Shown: positions 11,046-21,936 of the stretch, piece by piece | Layout of the letters: each line of letters opens with the position of its first letter | How positions within the stretch are numbered: position 1 is the first letter of the stretch | Translations under genes and position numbers: made by a program | The notes under the pieces: model-generated | Seen by the model: the letters and a program-made list of their open reading frames with translations, nothing else | Databases searched by the model: none | What the model was told of the DNA's origin: nothing | Origin: Mortierella sp. BCC40632 | Taxonomy: Eukaryota > Mortierellomycota > Mortierellomycetes > Mortierellales > Mortierellaceae | Assembly: GCA_011634665.1 (NCBI GenBank) | Contig: WAEK01000007.1 | Location: forward strand, 1,402,501 to 1,440,000 | DNA: 37,500 nt | Direction of reading: 5' to 3'

Positions 11046-11881
11046 ATGTCCCCTTCACTTCCTCAAGTCACCAAGGCTGATCCAAAAGTCCTCGCCACAG
11101 CCGCCAAGTCAGCCGACTCGTCTTACAAGCTCCTCTATTTTCCAATTCTTGGACGCGCAGACCTAATCAGAGACTTGCTTGCATTTTCTGGTTCGACATG
11201 GGAAGAACTGCCTTTGGTATGCTCCTTTTTTTTTTTTTGCTTTCCTCCTTTGGGGTCCCCTCAAGAAGAAGAAAAAACAATTCATCATTTTTTGAAACCC
11301 TTGGATTGTAGGACTGGCCAAACCAAAAGCCCCTAGTCCCCTTCCGGGTGCTTCCTGTTGTCTATGAAGAGACTGAGGATGGCACAGTTCTCGAGATTGC
11401 AGAGTCACAGGCGATCGAGCGCTATCTCGCCCGCAAGTACAACCTCTTGGGCTCTGATCTCTGGGAAGAACACCTTGTCAACCGATACTACCATAGTTCT
11501 GATGTTCTCCAAGTTGGATTTGGTCTTCGTGTCGTTGGAGTTGCACCCGAAGCCCGAGCAGAGCAGGCCGAAAAGTTTTATGCAGAAACATTATCCACCT
11601 GGATTTTGACACACGAGGAACATTTGAAGAAGAATGGCGATCAGGGTCATTATGTGGGTAGAACAACGACTCTGGCGGATCTCAAGACCGCACAATTGAT
11701 CGATCGGATTTTGTTGCAAGTGCCCAAGGGCGTTGAGGCTCCGTTGTCGGCAGAAAAGACGCCTTCGCTGTGGAAGGTCAAGGAGGCAATTGAGGCAGAA
11801 AGCGCGTCCTTGGTGGCATGGCACCAGTCCCCACGATATCAAGAGATCGCATCCAACACTAAAGCGCGGTTCGGATTCTGA
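11046..11881 (+). CDS. Glutathione S-transferase, sigma/alpha-like, Tyr-type
   Basis: Two exons, 11046-11216 and 11312-11881, joined in phase 0 across a 95-nt intron with a T-run, give 246 residues. The N-terminal thioredoxin-like domain starts YKLLYFPILGRADLIRD; Tyr31 is in the place of the catalytic Tyr of sigma, alpha, mu and pi classes. LPVVYEE and ESQAIERYLARK follow, matching the cis-Pro and glutathione-binding SNAIL/ESxAI positions. The all-helical C-terminal domain includes GRTTTLADLKTAQLIDRIL, which holds the conserved N-capping segment. Length is slightly above the usual 200-220 because of a 25-residue N-terminal extension without an obvious targeting signal. It probably conjugates glutathione to electrophiles in the cytosol; the substrate cannot be inferred. 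The gene has its own TATA box and AATAAA, so it is an independent unit. Confidence 0.92.
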
Positions 11882-11891
11882 GCGAGCGAGG

Positions 11892-11920
11892 GTGTGTGTG
11901 TGTGTTGTGTGTGCGTGTGT
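11892..11920 (+). repeat. (GT)n tract in the GST 3' UTR
   Basis: An imperfect GT dinucleotide tract of about 29 nt begins ten bases after the GST stop codon, so it would be a UG tract in the mRNA 3' UTR. Confidence 0.85.
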
Positions 11921-11989
11921 TTGGGCGTGAGCATATTGAATGTCTGGTCCTTTGTTGCAGAGACAGTGTCGAGACGAGACGTGAACTGA

Positions 11990-11995
11990 AATAAA
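11990..11995 (+). terminator. Poly(A) signal of the GST gene
   Basis: AATAAA lies about 110 nt after the GST stop codon, preceding the spacer (11882-12279) to the next gene. The rest of that 398-bp spacer shows no other recognisable element. Confidence 0.55.
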
Positions 11996-12279
11996 TATTT
12001 GGAAATAGCGACCCCAAAAAGCCTCAGACTGGTACAAAAAAATAGAGCGCCGTACAATGAACGAACGAGAGTGAGAGAAGAGTCCATGACAACTCAAGTC
12101 AATCCCATGGGAACATTTCCGCTAAACATTGGCTCCCTTCATCAGTAGGCACATATTTCTGCAATACCAATCCAATCGTCTCCTTCAGGCCAGCCTTCTC
12201 GACTGCCACGATCAATCCGACCCAAGGCCCGGTTGGTACGCAGTAGCCTAGGTCCGTGTGGCACTCCAGTAATCAAGAG

Positions 12280-15200
12280 ATGGCCGACCCAAAGCGTAGA
12301 AACCCAGAAGGGTGCAATGTCCTACTCACCGGTGCAGAGATGCTAGTTCTTCAACAGAATGTCAAGCAATATCTTGCCATCCGACAGGTAAGAGAGGAAC
12401 CTCTCTCTGCTTACAGGTCTTCCATGAACCACTGTCTGGCTTGGAGTCTGTGCCTGTGTGTCTCCGGCTAATGGTATCGGCCTCTCTCTCTTTCTCAACG
12501 ATTCATCCAATTCGATGCATTCTAGACGAGACCATGGACCGACCATGAGAAAGCCGAGTTCCTAAAACTAAGAGAGAGACTAGTACCATGTCTGATCCGA
12601 TATCAAGAGGTGGTCCGGTCTTCTCCCGAAGCAAACCTTGCACTCTCTGCACGTCCTGCCAACAACCAGACAAATGGAAGAAAGACGAACGCCACCGTCG
12701 CGAGTCATTTTACCAAACCACCTGCGCACACAGAAATCCTTGCAAAGCAAAAAGCGCCTGTCAAGTCGAGCCCGGCACGATCAAGAAAGCCCTTGCCACT
12801 CAAACCACTGCAGCTGCAACAGCCCCGAATGCAGCAGCAGACTTTAATCACTCCACACATCACTCGTGTTGCATCGCCTGCTAGCCATAAAGGTCAAAAA
12901 ACCGCGAACACTAGCGATCGTCTCGGTAAGAGGTCCAAGATGGGAGTCTTCCAAGACATGGAGGGCTCCAAGCGACCTCGGGTCACCTATTCCAAAGACG
13001 TGACCGATGTTGACGATCCCGAGAACAAAGAGAACATGGATCCTGAACAAGTAGCTATCCATCGTGCGTTCAATGATGGCGATGCGCTCCGCGATAAGAC
13101 AAACCAAATGGAGTCTAAGGACCAGACACCCTTGTCATCGACGACCAAGAGGGCCGGAAAGGACTCTACACTCACCCGCAAGTCCTCTTCTGTCGCCAAG
13201 GCAGTGACCGACGAGAATACAGTCAATACAATGACTACCAAGACTCCTACAACCCCTTCCAAGACTATTACATTAACTCCAGCCTTTTCGGTGACTCCTG
13301 CACGCACCAAGAATTTGGTCCGACCTTCACCAGCTAGTCCCAAGAATGTACCTCCCCCTAGACCAAGGGCCTACACCGTCGGGGCAGCCAGTACTCGGTC
13401 CATGCCCACTACCTCATCCAAGACAACAAACATCGCATATAAAGGAGACACCCTTGAGCGGATTAAACAGCTCCCTGTCTCTAAGCAGTCATCCGTGACA
13501 GAGAGTTCTCCAAAGATAATACCTAGTGATGCTAGGCGAGCAAAGTCACCTTCAGGAACCACACTCGTCCTTGAATCCGTCAGCCGAACCGAGGCTAACG
13601 GATCCTCCAAGGGCCGAGATGATCTTGAACAGCCGCCACCTCTCACTGCTGGTCTGGATCGTGCACTCGACTACGAGGAGATCCAAGCCTCGCAAGAATC
13701 GGAAGACTATCCTAGTTCTCAAGAAGAGACATTTCCCATGCCTAACTTTTTGTTACATGATCTTCCTGATGACCAAGACTTTTTTTTGGGCGGCAGTGAT
13801 ATCCATGGAGAAGAGGATAATGAAGGCAGCCCTGGGGTAGGTGCTGTGGATTATGAATTTGTCCCCAGTTCGACGGACGTCACGACCGAGTTTCTTCCAA
13901 AGCTAAGCGTTGATCCATCCAACTCAACGATGAAAAGCACGAGTTTTGTGTCTGGCGTGTGGTGTATGGATAATTTCCAAGGAGGGGTCTCTTCAGTTAT
14001 CTGTGCTCACTCGGATCGATGGCTTGCCATTGAGACCCCATCTCAGGTCCAGTTCTGGCGCCTCGAGAACCGTTCTCTCCCACCTCAGGCTGATAGTCGA
14101 TGGTATAGGCGCCTTTGCCTGAGCAAAACTTATGCGTGTCCGATGAAGGTAAAGGATAGGTTGACCCCACAAGTAGTCTAGTGACACTCAGGCTAATCGG
14201 ACTGGCAAATTGATATTGAACAAAATTATTAATTAACAATATATATGTTTCTCCTTGAATAGGTGGTCTTTGCTCATGACGACTCTTTTGCTCTTGCGGT
14301 CAACGTGGCGGATCAGAGTTACACTAGAGTACTTTTAGATGTCTCGGAATCAGGAGATCCAGTGTCTGGTTGTTATACGGCTCGATGGACTGGAATGAAA
14401 GCAACGGATATCGATGATATCTTTATTGTAGAGGCCATGGACCAAAGCAGTCTACTCGTTTTGGGTTCTGAAAAGCCGGGTACGCTGGCACTGATCCCTG
14501 TGCTTGAGCGGATTGAAAGCAATAGTGTCCCTGCAAGTATCCAAGCCCAGGCATTGAGTTATTCTGAAGCAAAAGGGGCCATGGCTAGCTCTGTAACAAG
14601 GGTTAGAAATGCACCTTTTCTACTTTTGGCAACCATGGGTGATACTATGGTGCTTTGGTAAGTCTCTTTCTCTTCGATCGATGTATAGACATCTAAGGGT
14701 CCTTTTATGTATATACCGTGGCCTGACACTCTCCTCCTCCTCTTCTTCTTCCTCGGTGGACTCTTTGTCTTCTGCTAATTATTAGGGACATGCGAACCCC
14801 CGGCAACCCTGTCTCAGTCAACAATTTGCCACTTCCCCTATGCAAGGCCGTTTCTGCGACAATTCCTCTTCAGTTCTTCAAGGAGTATGACATTGTACTG
14901 GATAGCGACCTCACTGCCTTTCCTGTGTCTGAATGGCCTCTGTTGGTGACTCTGAGGACAAATGATCCCAATAGTCCCAAGAGCGATCCTGAGGATCAAT
15001 GCCTGCTCTACGTAGTCAAAGGCTCGGCTACTCAACTGGTACATGGCTACCATGGCTCAAGGTATTTGACATGACTCTTGGTCTCTTTAGAAACAAACGG
15101 AAAAAAAGACTTTTTGTATCAAATTCATATCGCTGTAACTTGGAAGGATAAGGTATTCACTTGCTTGCCCTTCACGATTCGTATACGTGCTTAAACACAT

Positions 15201-16128
15201 CTAGATACAGCGATTTTACTCGTGCGTCATCTCGGTTCTTAGCTTGCCAGTCAGTGCATGGTGGTGCGGAAATGTTGCGTTTGTGGGATGTCTTGAAACC
15301 AGAGGCCGTCCTAGAGCTCTCCCTCTCCATGTCGCATTCGTTGCCAACGACCAAGCCCAATGTGATCCTACCACGGACTCGTCCACCGCCGCCACATCAT
15401 CCACCACTTCGACGATATTCTTCTTTACCGCCAGATCTGGAGGCACTTTCGGATGCTTCGACTCTATCCCCTCCTCCGGATGTACTATCATCCTCTCAGA
15501 GCTCCACGAACAATGATGAAGGGGAGTCGACGGTTCTGGAGGTATCTTCTGAGCTATTGAATCCCCCCGTGCAGTCAATGTCACAAGAGCCGAGATCCAA
15601 GGACTGGATCGAATTGGCCTCGGTGGCTATGATGGAGCAAAAGGGGGTCGTTCGATTTTCGATTCATGATGAGCAGCCTTGGGTGGTGGTGACACAACAA
15701 CGCCAAGCACTTTTGCATCAGGATGTCTTGTTGAACCATACACATTCTCGGGCGAACCCATCCTGTGCGGTGCATATTATGGACCTGCGAGCCGCCCTTG
15801 AGGGCGCAAAAAAAAAAAGGTGCTTGTTCCCCTCCCTTTATCATTATTATCGCGTTCTCTATACCATGCCTGAACTCACTTTTGCAAGGAAAAAAGGAAT
15901 CCCGACCACAATACTCAAGGATAGCCCTTTTCTTCTTCTTCCTCTTTGCCACTTCATTGGATACAAAGTACCTGTCTCTCTTTCGACTCTTTTTTTTTTT
16001 CTTTTATTCCGAGATGGGAAAGGCAATGGATGGCTGAAAAGGAAAAAGCTCACTACAAGAAGACATGGAACACTTTGCCTAGGCCTGCGTCATGCTTTTT
16101 TTTTTTGTTTTTTCATACGTCTTTTTAG
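12280..16128 (+). CDS. Unrecognised ~1043-residue protein: helical N-terminus, KEN box, WD40-like C-terminus
   Basis: Six exons, 12280-12387, 12526-14148, 14263-14657, 14786-15061, 15205-15819 and 16014-16128, join in consistent phase. Residues 1-70 (QNVKQYLAIRQ, then WTDHEKAEFLKLRERLV) look helical. Residues about 75-500 are disordered, Ser/Thr/Pro/Lys-rich, and contain a KEN motif at 204-206 (ENKENMDP), as found in APC/C substrates. From about 505 the sequence looks like a degenerate beta-propeller, with blade-like ends VQFWRL, DTMVLWDM and EMLRLWDVL, interrupted by a Pro/Ser-rich loop (about 845-930). The tail (WERQWMAEKEKAHYKKTW) is charged and helical. I do not recognise the family. The architecture recalls PALB2-like scaffolds (N-terminal helix, disorder, C-terminal propeller), but that is only a guess. 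The last exon ends in a Phe-rich stretch read from a T-run, so the true C-terminus may lie elsewhere, for example through another intron from about 16090. Confidence 0.8.
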
Positions 16129-19100
16129 CAATTGAAATCGACAGCCTAACCCCAATTGCTCCCTTGTAGTATATGGCAGCATGCTCTCTCTCTCTTTTTT
16201 TTTTTTTTTTTAGTCTACATAAGAATGAGGGATAGTGACTCTTTTTTTTTTTACTTTCTTTCTGTCTGGAGGCTAGGCCTTTGGCATCTTTGGATTAAAG
16301 ATACTTGCCACTTTTTTTTCTTGAGAGCACCATCCAAAAAAGTGTTACTTTCTCTTTCATACGTACAATCGATCGAGGATCGAAGGTGCATGAAGGGAAG
16401 GGAGGGGGGTACACGCATGGATTAAGAGTGACACCCCGGGTGTTTTCAGAAAAAAGAAAAAAAAAATTAAATGAAATAATGCATGCCTATCCATGGTCAA
16501 GAATGCTGGAGAGAGAGAGAGAGAGAGACTCGGGGCTTGAAAGAAAGAATGAATTAAAAAAGATGCATAATTGCCCCTGCTGAGAATAGGTGGAATGAAA
16601 ATAGCGCGTCAAGTGTGAATTATTAGGGACCCTTCAAATGCAATAGAAAGAGAAAGAGGGGAAAGAGGGGCGAAGTCGTTGATAAAAAAAAATGGTTAGG
16701 GCACCGCAATTAACAGGAGAACATGAAAGGAGATACTTTGGCGATTCCGCCTCTTGTCTTTTTTCGGATCCATCTGGCTTCTCATCCCCGACTGGAGAAA
16801 CCGTTTAGCCCCTCTGTCTCTTTGGTATCTCTCTCTCTCTCTCTTATTTTTTTCTTTTCCTGTCTCCCTAGTCCTGCCCAAAAGGACCCCGCCAAAGTCG
16901 GCGGACAAGACGCGGCTATGGGCTCGAAATCCACTTCCGAATAATATTAATAACAACAATGGTTTCAAAAAGGCCTATTGTAAGCGGACGCTCATTTGTT
17001 CGGCCATCGATCCTTCCTTCCTTCCTTCCTCCTCCCTCACCCAATCCCTTTTCTCATTTATCACTGTCCTAGGCATGGTAATGACTTGAGATAATGCAAC
17101 GTTTAGATGATTGTTGTGGTTATTGGTTTCTCCCTCTTCCAAGCTATGGAATTGGCTAATAAAGAAGGGATAGAGAGAGGGAGAGACGAGTTAATAAGCG
17201 GTTTAGGCAAGGAAAAAAAAAACAATGTATGTAGATCATGTCCGCTCTCTCAAAGGGTGTAACAAAAAAAAATGGCAGTAAAAAAAAAACAAAATGAAAT
17301 GATTAGGGAGTTTGTGGAGGCAGGTCCAACCAACCAAAAAGAAAGAAATGGGGCCTCGAAAGGGGGGAGGAGAAGGACAAGAGGGGGCAATGCTCGGCAT
17401 TATCCAACGGTTGAGTGCAACGGCAAAGGAGGTTCCGTTGTGTCAGCCTCCGCATTATTATAACGGTCAAGTCCAATGTTAATTACACTCAATTCCTCCC
17501 CCTCCCCCCACAATTTCCTAAGCACCATAGACTCCTCTAACAACAGTCCTTCTTGCTGTTGTTACTGCTAGGACTATTAAAGGAGACACAAGCACAAAAT
17601 AGAGAGAGAGAGAGGCGTGCATGTAAGCAAACTGCAGAAGCGCCCACAAGAGTGAGTGAGGGGGAGAAAAAAAAAGAGAGATGTCACGTTCAAACAGGAC
17701 TCTCTTTTTACCGAGTGCTTTTTCGCTTTTAATAGGTCGACGGGAAAGAGAGAAGGACTGCAGAAAAGCTGCATGGCTGCATGGCCGCCACGCAGGCTTG
17801 CATCCTATCCAGTGTGATAAACCCAGCTGGAGAGGAAAAGGGGGGGAGGAAGACGATGTCGAGAACCGAGAGAGGGGGGGCGATAGGCCTGCTCGACCAA
17901 TCTTATGCAATCCCATTGGTGCCCTTTTTTTATGTGCGTGTGTGTCTTTGTGTGTGTATGTGAGTGAGTGTGAGTCTTTTGGTCGTTCTCTCTCCCCGTA
18001 CCGCACCCCGAAGCCTGTTCCTGAATTGAAGACGCGCGCCCGCTTTGTGCCTGACTCGAGCCATACCGTGCCCTGAGACAGGATCTCCCCTCTTGGTATC
18101 TTGGATCCAGCCAGTCAGCAGACTCGAGATGGTGCCCTTTCTCCCAGTGCCATCTCTTTTTTTTTTTTTTTTTTTTTTGCTCCCTGTGTCTCTATCGCTG
18201 TTTACCCCATGCGTGTGTTTGTTGTGCGCCTCAGCCTGTGTAAAATGAGTTTTTTTTTTGCGCCGAGTCCGTTCGTCTCTCCTCTTTCTCCCCCTTGGAG
18301 AAAGAGGGCTAGGTCTCTCCGCAGAGAGAGATGTTATGACCTATAGGGTAAGCTAGGCCCAGAGAATAGGTTTGGAGTTGTGAACTTCTTTTTTACACAA
18401 GGCCGAAATGTATGACAAAGGGGACACAATCGACTTGTTTGTGTCTTTGTCCTCTCTACCTACTACCTTGCTGGTCCAGCCATCATCTTTGTGCTCCGCA
18501 ACGGAAAATAGATGTGGGGAGTGAGAGATTGAGCAAAAAAAAAAAAAATGCTGGACCGATGCACGCAGAGTCGCGCGGAGAAACCGATGGAAGGTGAAAA
18601 AAACAGGGTGGAGCCAGGAATGAGAGGCGGAGTAAAAACAACAGCAACTGGTACTCGTATGCAATTATTAGTCCATCTCAATAAAGTCGCTAACCGCGTC
18701 CTTTTTCTTCCTTTCCTTTCCCCTTCCTCTCTTGTTCGTGAATATAGGGCGTCTTCTATTCCTACGACCATTAACGAACAAAGGGCTATTTGTCAGTGTC
18801 CCTCTCCTAGTTTTCTCTGTCCCCTACGCTTCCTCCGTTAGGTGCCCACAGACCCCCTCGGCTACCACATGTGCAGGACTTTTTTTTTGCAAGGAGCCAA
18901 GTGGAATGGGGTTGCGTGCGAATTTGACCGTGCGGGCTACAACCGACGATGAGAAACTAGACCACACTCTCCAAAGAGTAGGGGAGAAGGAATGCATATC
19001 ATCCGCACCTACATCTGTCCCCTTGGGCCATGGGAACTCTCATGGCACTTTTTCGTATAGATGAAAGGACAATTAAGCAAAAAAAACAAACGACGATGCA

Positions 19101-20683
19101 TGGCGCTTGCGCTCAATTCAATAATGGAGGCAGTTCAGTCCAATGAACTATGCATCAAAGGGAAAACAGTAGGATTGAGCCAAGAGAAGCGACCTACAGG
19201 GGGAGAAAGCGCAAGGGGAGAGGGGCTAGATGGGGGAGCGAGGAGCGGGCATACATACAGACAGACAGATGAGCAAGAGCGGCTGCATTATGGACGGTCG
19301 ACATGCGCATGAAATGCAAAAGCATAGAGAGAAACCTATGCAAATGGTCATTCATATCACTCTTTGGTCTCTCTGTAAATGAATCCAGCCTGCAGCATCG
19401 GGCCTCTTTGCTCTCTTTCTCCCTCTGCGGGAAAGAACAAGAGTAGGGGGGACGACGCTGGGATGCTGGACGCCTTTTGAGGTCTGCCAGCTAACTAGCT
19501 TAGAGAGCAGCCAAAAAGAAAAACGCGTGATGACCTCGCATCGCAGTAAAAAAAAAGCCTTCCTCGAGATATCGAGTCTCGACTCTGGCCTGCCCTCAGT
19601 TCGACCTTATTACTGTAGTCCCCTCTCCTCTTTGCCGAACACCCCCTGCCCATGGATCTCAATTCGTGCCTGTGCGCGTATCGTTCGTTCCAGAGCAGTA
19701 AGAACTGAGCTTCGAAAGAATGAGGACTATTACGGATGTTGTGCAAACATAACGTCCGCCTAGCTTTTTGTCCTTCTATACCGTTCCGTTTTGAAAAGGC
19801 TGGAATGATGATGATGGTGAAGAGGAATAGTTCAAGACTGTGGTCATTTTGAAATGAGCCGGTGGTGTAATGTTCCTTGAGTGTGGAGGGCGCTCTGGGT
19901 CAAACAACCGCCGGGGATTGGACTTTTTTTTTATTGTCTGACCTGAGAACGTGTCTAACATCGGAGAAGAAGAGAGGTTCCAGGCTAATCAACACTATCC
20001 AAGAGCCAAGGTTCTCTCTGCCTGGTGGTTCTGTCGGTCCCACTTCTGCTCTCACGTTTGAACAACGTGTGGTCCCTCTTCCCTCTTCCACCTTGTCTCC
20101 TCAACCTCTAGCTACTTCCCCCTTTCCTTACTGCCGCACATACACACACACACACTCTCTCTCTAAAAACCTCCGCCCAAGATAACTGCTCTTTCTACGT
20201 CCGTTACCCATCGGTCCAATCTTTTCTCCAGGAGATGCTCGACCCGCTGACGCTTTCATTCCATAAACAGCCTTTGTTCATCTACTGCGGTCTACCATAC
20301 CCGGTGTTGACTACTGTGTAATGTTTACGACCAACGGACATGGGCATAAGCATCCTTAAGACCTTGAAGCGCTGGAGTGTCCGTTGGAGTCAACATGGTC
20401 AACATTCTCGACGGACGTCGCGACTATAACGAAAGCGGGCCTCGAAATAGATTGGAGAAAGGGGGAGGAGGAAGAGCCACTTCATTGTCAATGCGCAACA
20501 ATGGGAAAAAAGGAAGAGTGTGAGGCCACGACGACTTTGCTCAGCAACAAAGAGAGAGTGAGAGAGTGAAAGAGTGAATGAAAAAACCTCCTTCGCCTCT
20601 CGCCACACTTTTCTCCCCACAGCTCAAGAGGTGGCCCTAGAGCAAGTTTGGACTCTGGAGCCCAGCGCTTTTTTGTTGTTTAT

Positions 20684-20727
<44 letters not shown>

Positions 20728-21276
20728 CTCTGTTACACACATTTTCCATTGCCATTGGGAAAGAGTTACGCTGCCGAGCTGCAAGCAATCGACGGGAAGA
20801 AGAGGTCAGGGCCGCAAACAAAAAAGAGGTGAGAGCCAGCACTGGGAAGGCGGAGGCTAGTGCTCAGCTCGCTACTTTTTTTTTTTTTTTTGCTTTTGGT
20901 TGCTCTGCCCTGGTCTGGTCTGGCGTGCTCTGCTCTGTGCAACTGTGCAACCACACCAGGCACTCCCTTGGTGTCCTCAAACTCTGCAGCCATCGTCTTA
21001 TTTCTCCTTTTCTCTCTCCTTCCTCCTCGGGTTTGGTCCGCCCTCTCTCTATTTTACTCACTCTCTCTCTCTATCTCGCACTAAATCTCTCTCTCTTGTA
21101 CCCCCCTCACCCCTCATTTCCACATAAATACTCGGCGCATTTCCCTTGCTCGTTTTCTTTTTCTCTTCTCTTTTTTTTTTTTTTTTCTCTCTTTCCTTTC
21201 CTAGTCAAAAAAAAATCAGCGTCAATATCCTTGCGCTTGCTCAATCTCGCATCCTTATCCCCCTTCGACTTACGAT
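16129..21276. other. Gene-poor interval upstream of the small RRxS gene
   Basis: About 5.1 kb without a supportable gene. It holds many short T and A runs (for example near 16197 and 18159), CT and GA microsatellites, and pyrimidine-rich stretches. Frames here translate to low-complexity Ser/Leu/Phe or Arg/Glu and have no consistent splice partners. The last 600 bp (20680-21276) form the CT-rich promoter and leader of the gene at 21277, with a CATAAATA element at about 21122. No tRNA-like B box, rRNA or transposon signature was noticed. Confidence 0.55.
20685..20724 (+). repeat. (CT)n microsatellite
   Basis: A 40-nt CT dinucleotide tract lies about 550 bp upstream of the small RRxS gene, within a broader pyrimidine-rich promoter. 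It could be polymorphic between strains. Confidence 0.95.
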
Positions 21277-21819
21277 ATGACCCACACATCCGTTATGACC
21301 CCCTCTCTTTCGCCCGTCTCTATCTCTTCAGTACCAACCATGTCGACAAAGAAACAACGCCGGTTTTCGCTGGTGCGTCTCTTCTCCAACCCTAAATGCC
21401 CCTCCACTCACGAGTCGGTTCCCCCAACCCCCGCTATCCCAGCCCGCTACCGTCGCTCCACAGCTATGATCCCTGAGGACGAGACTGCCTCCACCCACTC
21501 GACCGACTCTTCCTCCTCTCAGGAAACAGTAACTGGCTCGACCAACTCTGCTACAACCATGCGTTCAGAAATCCTTCGGGAACGTCGCAAGTCGATCGCC
21601 ACGTTGACCTCAGAACACTCGTTGCCCTTCCGGTCCATGTCCCTTGACCTGCGCCGACCCTCGATCCTTCACCACGGCCATAGCGCCAAGTCAGCTCGCA
21701 CAAAACAACCTGTGGTCATGAACGAGAAGATGAAGCAGTTTGATGAACTGCTCCAAGCCCGTCGGGGTCCTACGATCCGTATCTCGCTCACCCCCACGCT
21801 TGTTCAAGAGCCATTCTAA
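21277..21819 (+). CDS. Small intronless basic protein with four RRxS/T motifs, unknown function
   Basis: A single-exon frame of 180 residues with C-ending codon use like the confirmed genes, preceded by a pyrimidine-rich leader. The start at 21277 gives MTHTSVMTPSLSP; an internal ATG at 21340 (MSTKKQRRF) is an alternative and would remove 21 residues. The protein is Ser/Thr/Arg-rich with no membrane segment or signal peptide. Four basophilic-kinase motifs occur: RRFS (S31), RRST (T62), RRKS (S106) and RRPS (S129), consistent with PKA-type phosphorylation. The C-terminal part (MNEKMKQFDELL, then ARRGPTIRISLTPTL) is the least low-complexity and looks like a short conserved module: a helix followed by a beta-like strand. 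I cannot name a family. It is the only gene in an interval of nearly 11 kb. Confidence 0.75.
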   Translation: MTHTSVMTPSLSPVSISSVPTMSTKKQRRFSLVRLFSNPKCPSTHESVPPTPAIPARYRRSTAMIPEDETASTHSTDSSSSQETVTGSTNSATTMRSEILRERRKSIATLTSEHSLPFRSMSLDLRRPSILHHGHSAKSARTKQPVVMNEKMKQFDELLQARRGPTIRISLTPTLVQEPF

Positions 21820-21922
21820 AGAGAAGGATGAAGAGAAAGAGAGAGGAATAAGGTGTGTGACCACATCTCTTTCCCCTTTCTAATCTGGTTCTCCATCGAC
21901 GCGCTCCGCACACATTTGTGCC

Positions 21923-21936
21923 CGCGCGCGCGCGCG
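21923..21936. repeat. (CG)7 alternating tract
   Basis: Fourteen bases of strictly alternating CG lie about 105 bp after the stop of the small RRxS gene. This is the classic sequence class able to adopt Z-DNA under supercoiling, and a dense CpG cluster. Confidence 0.9.

Noticed and set aside
15820..16135. Read-through extension of KEN-box gene exon 5
   Set aside because: A GT donor at 15820 and an acceptor at 16013 restore phase into a charged helical tail; the read-through is T-run translation.
20574..21395. 273-codon plus-strand open frame
   Set aside because: It is a low-complexity Ser/Leu/Phe translation of CT-rich promoter sequence and overlaps the start of the small gene in another frame.
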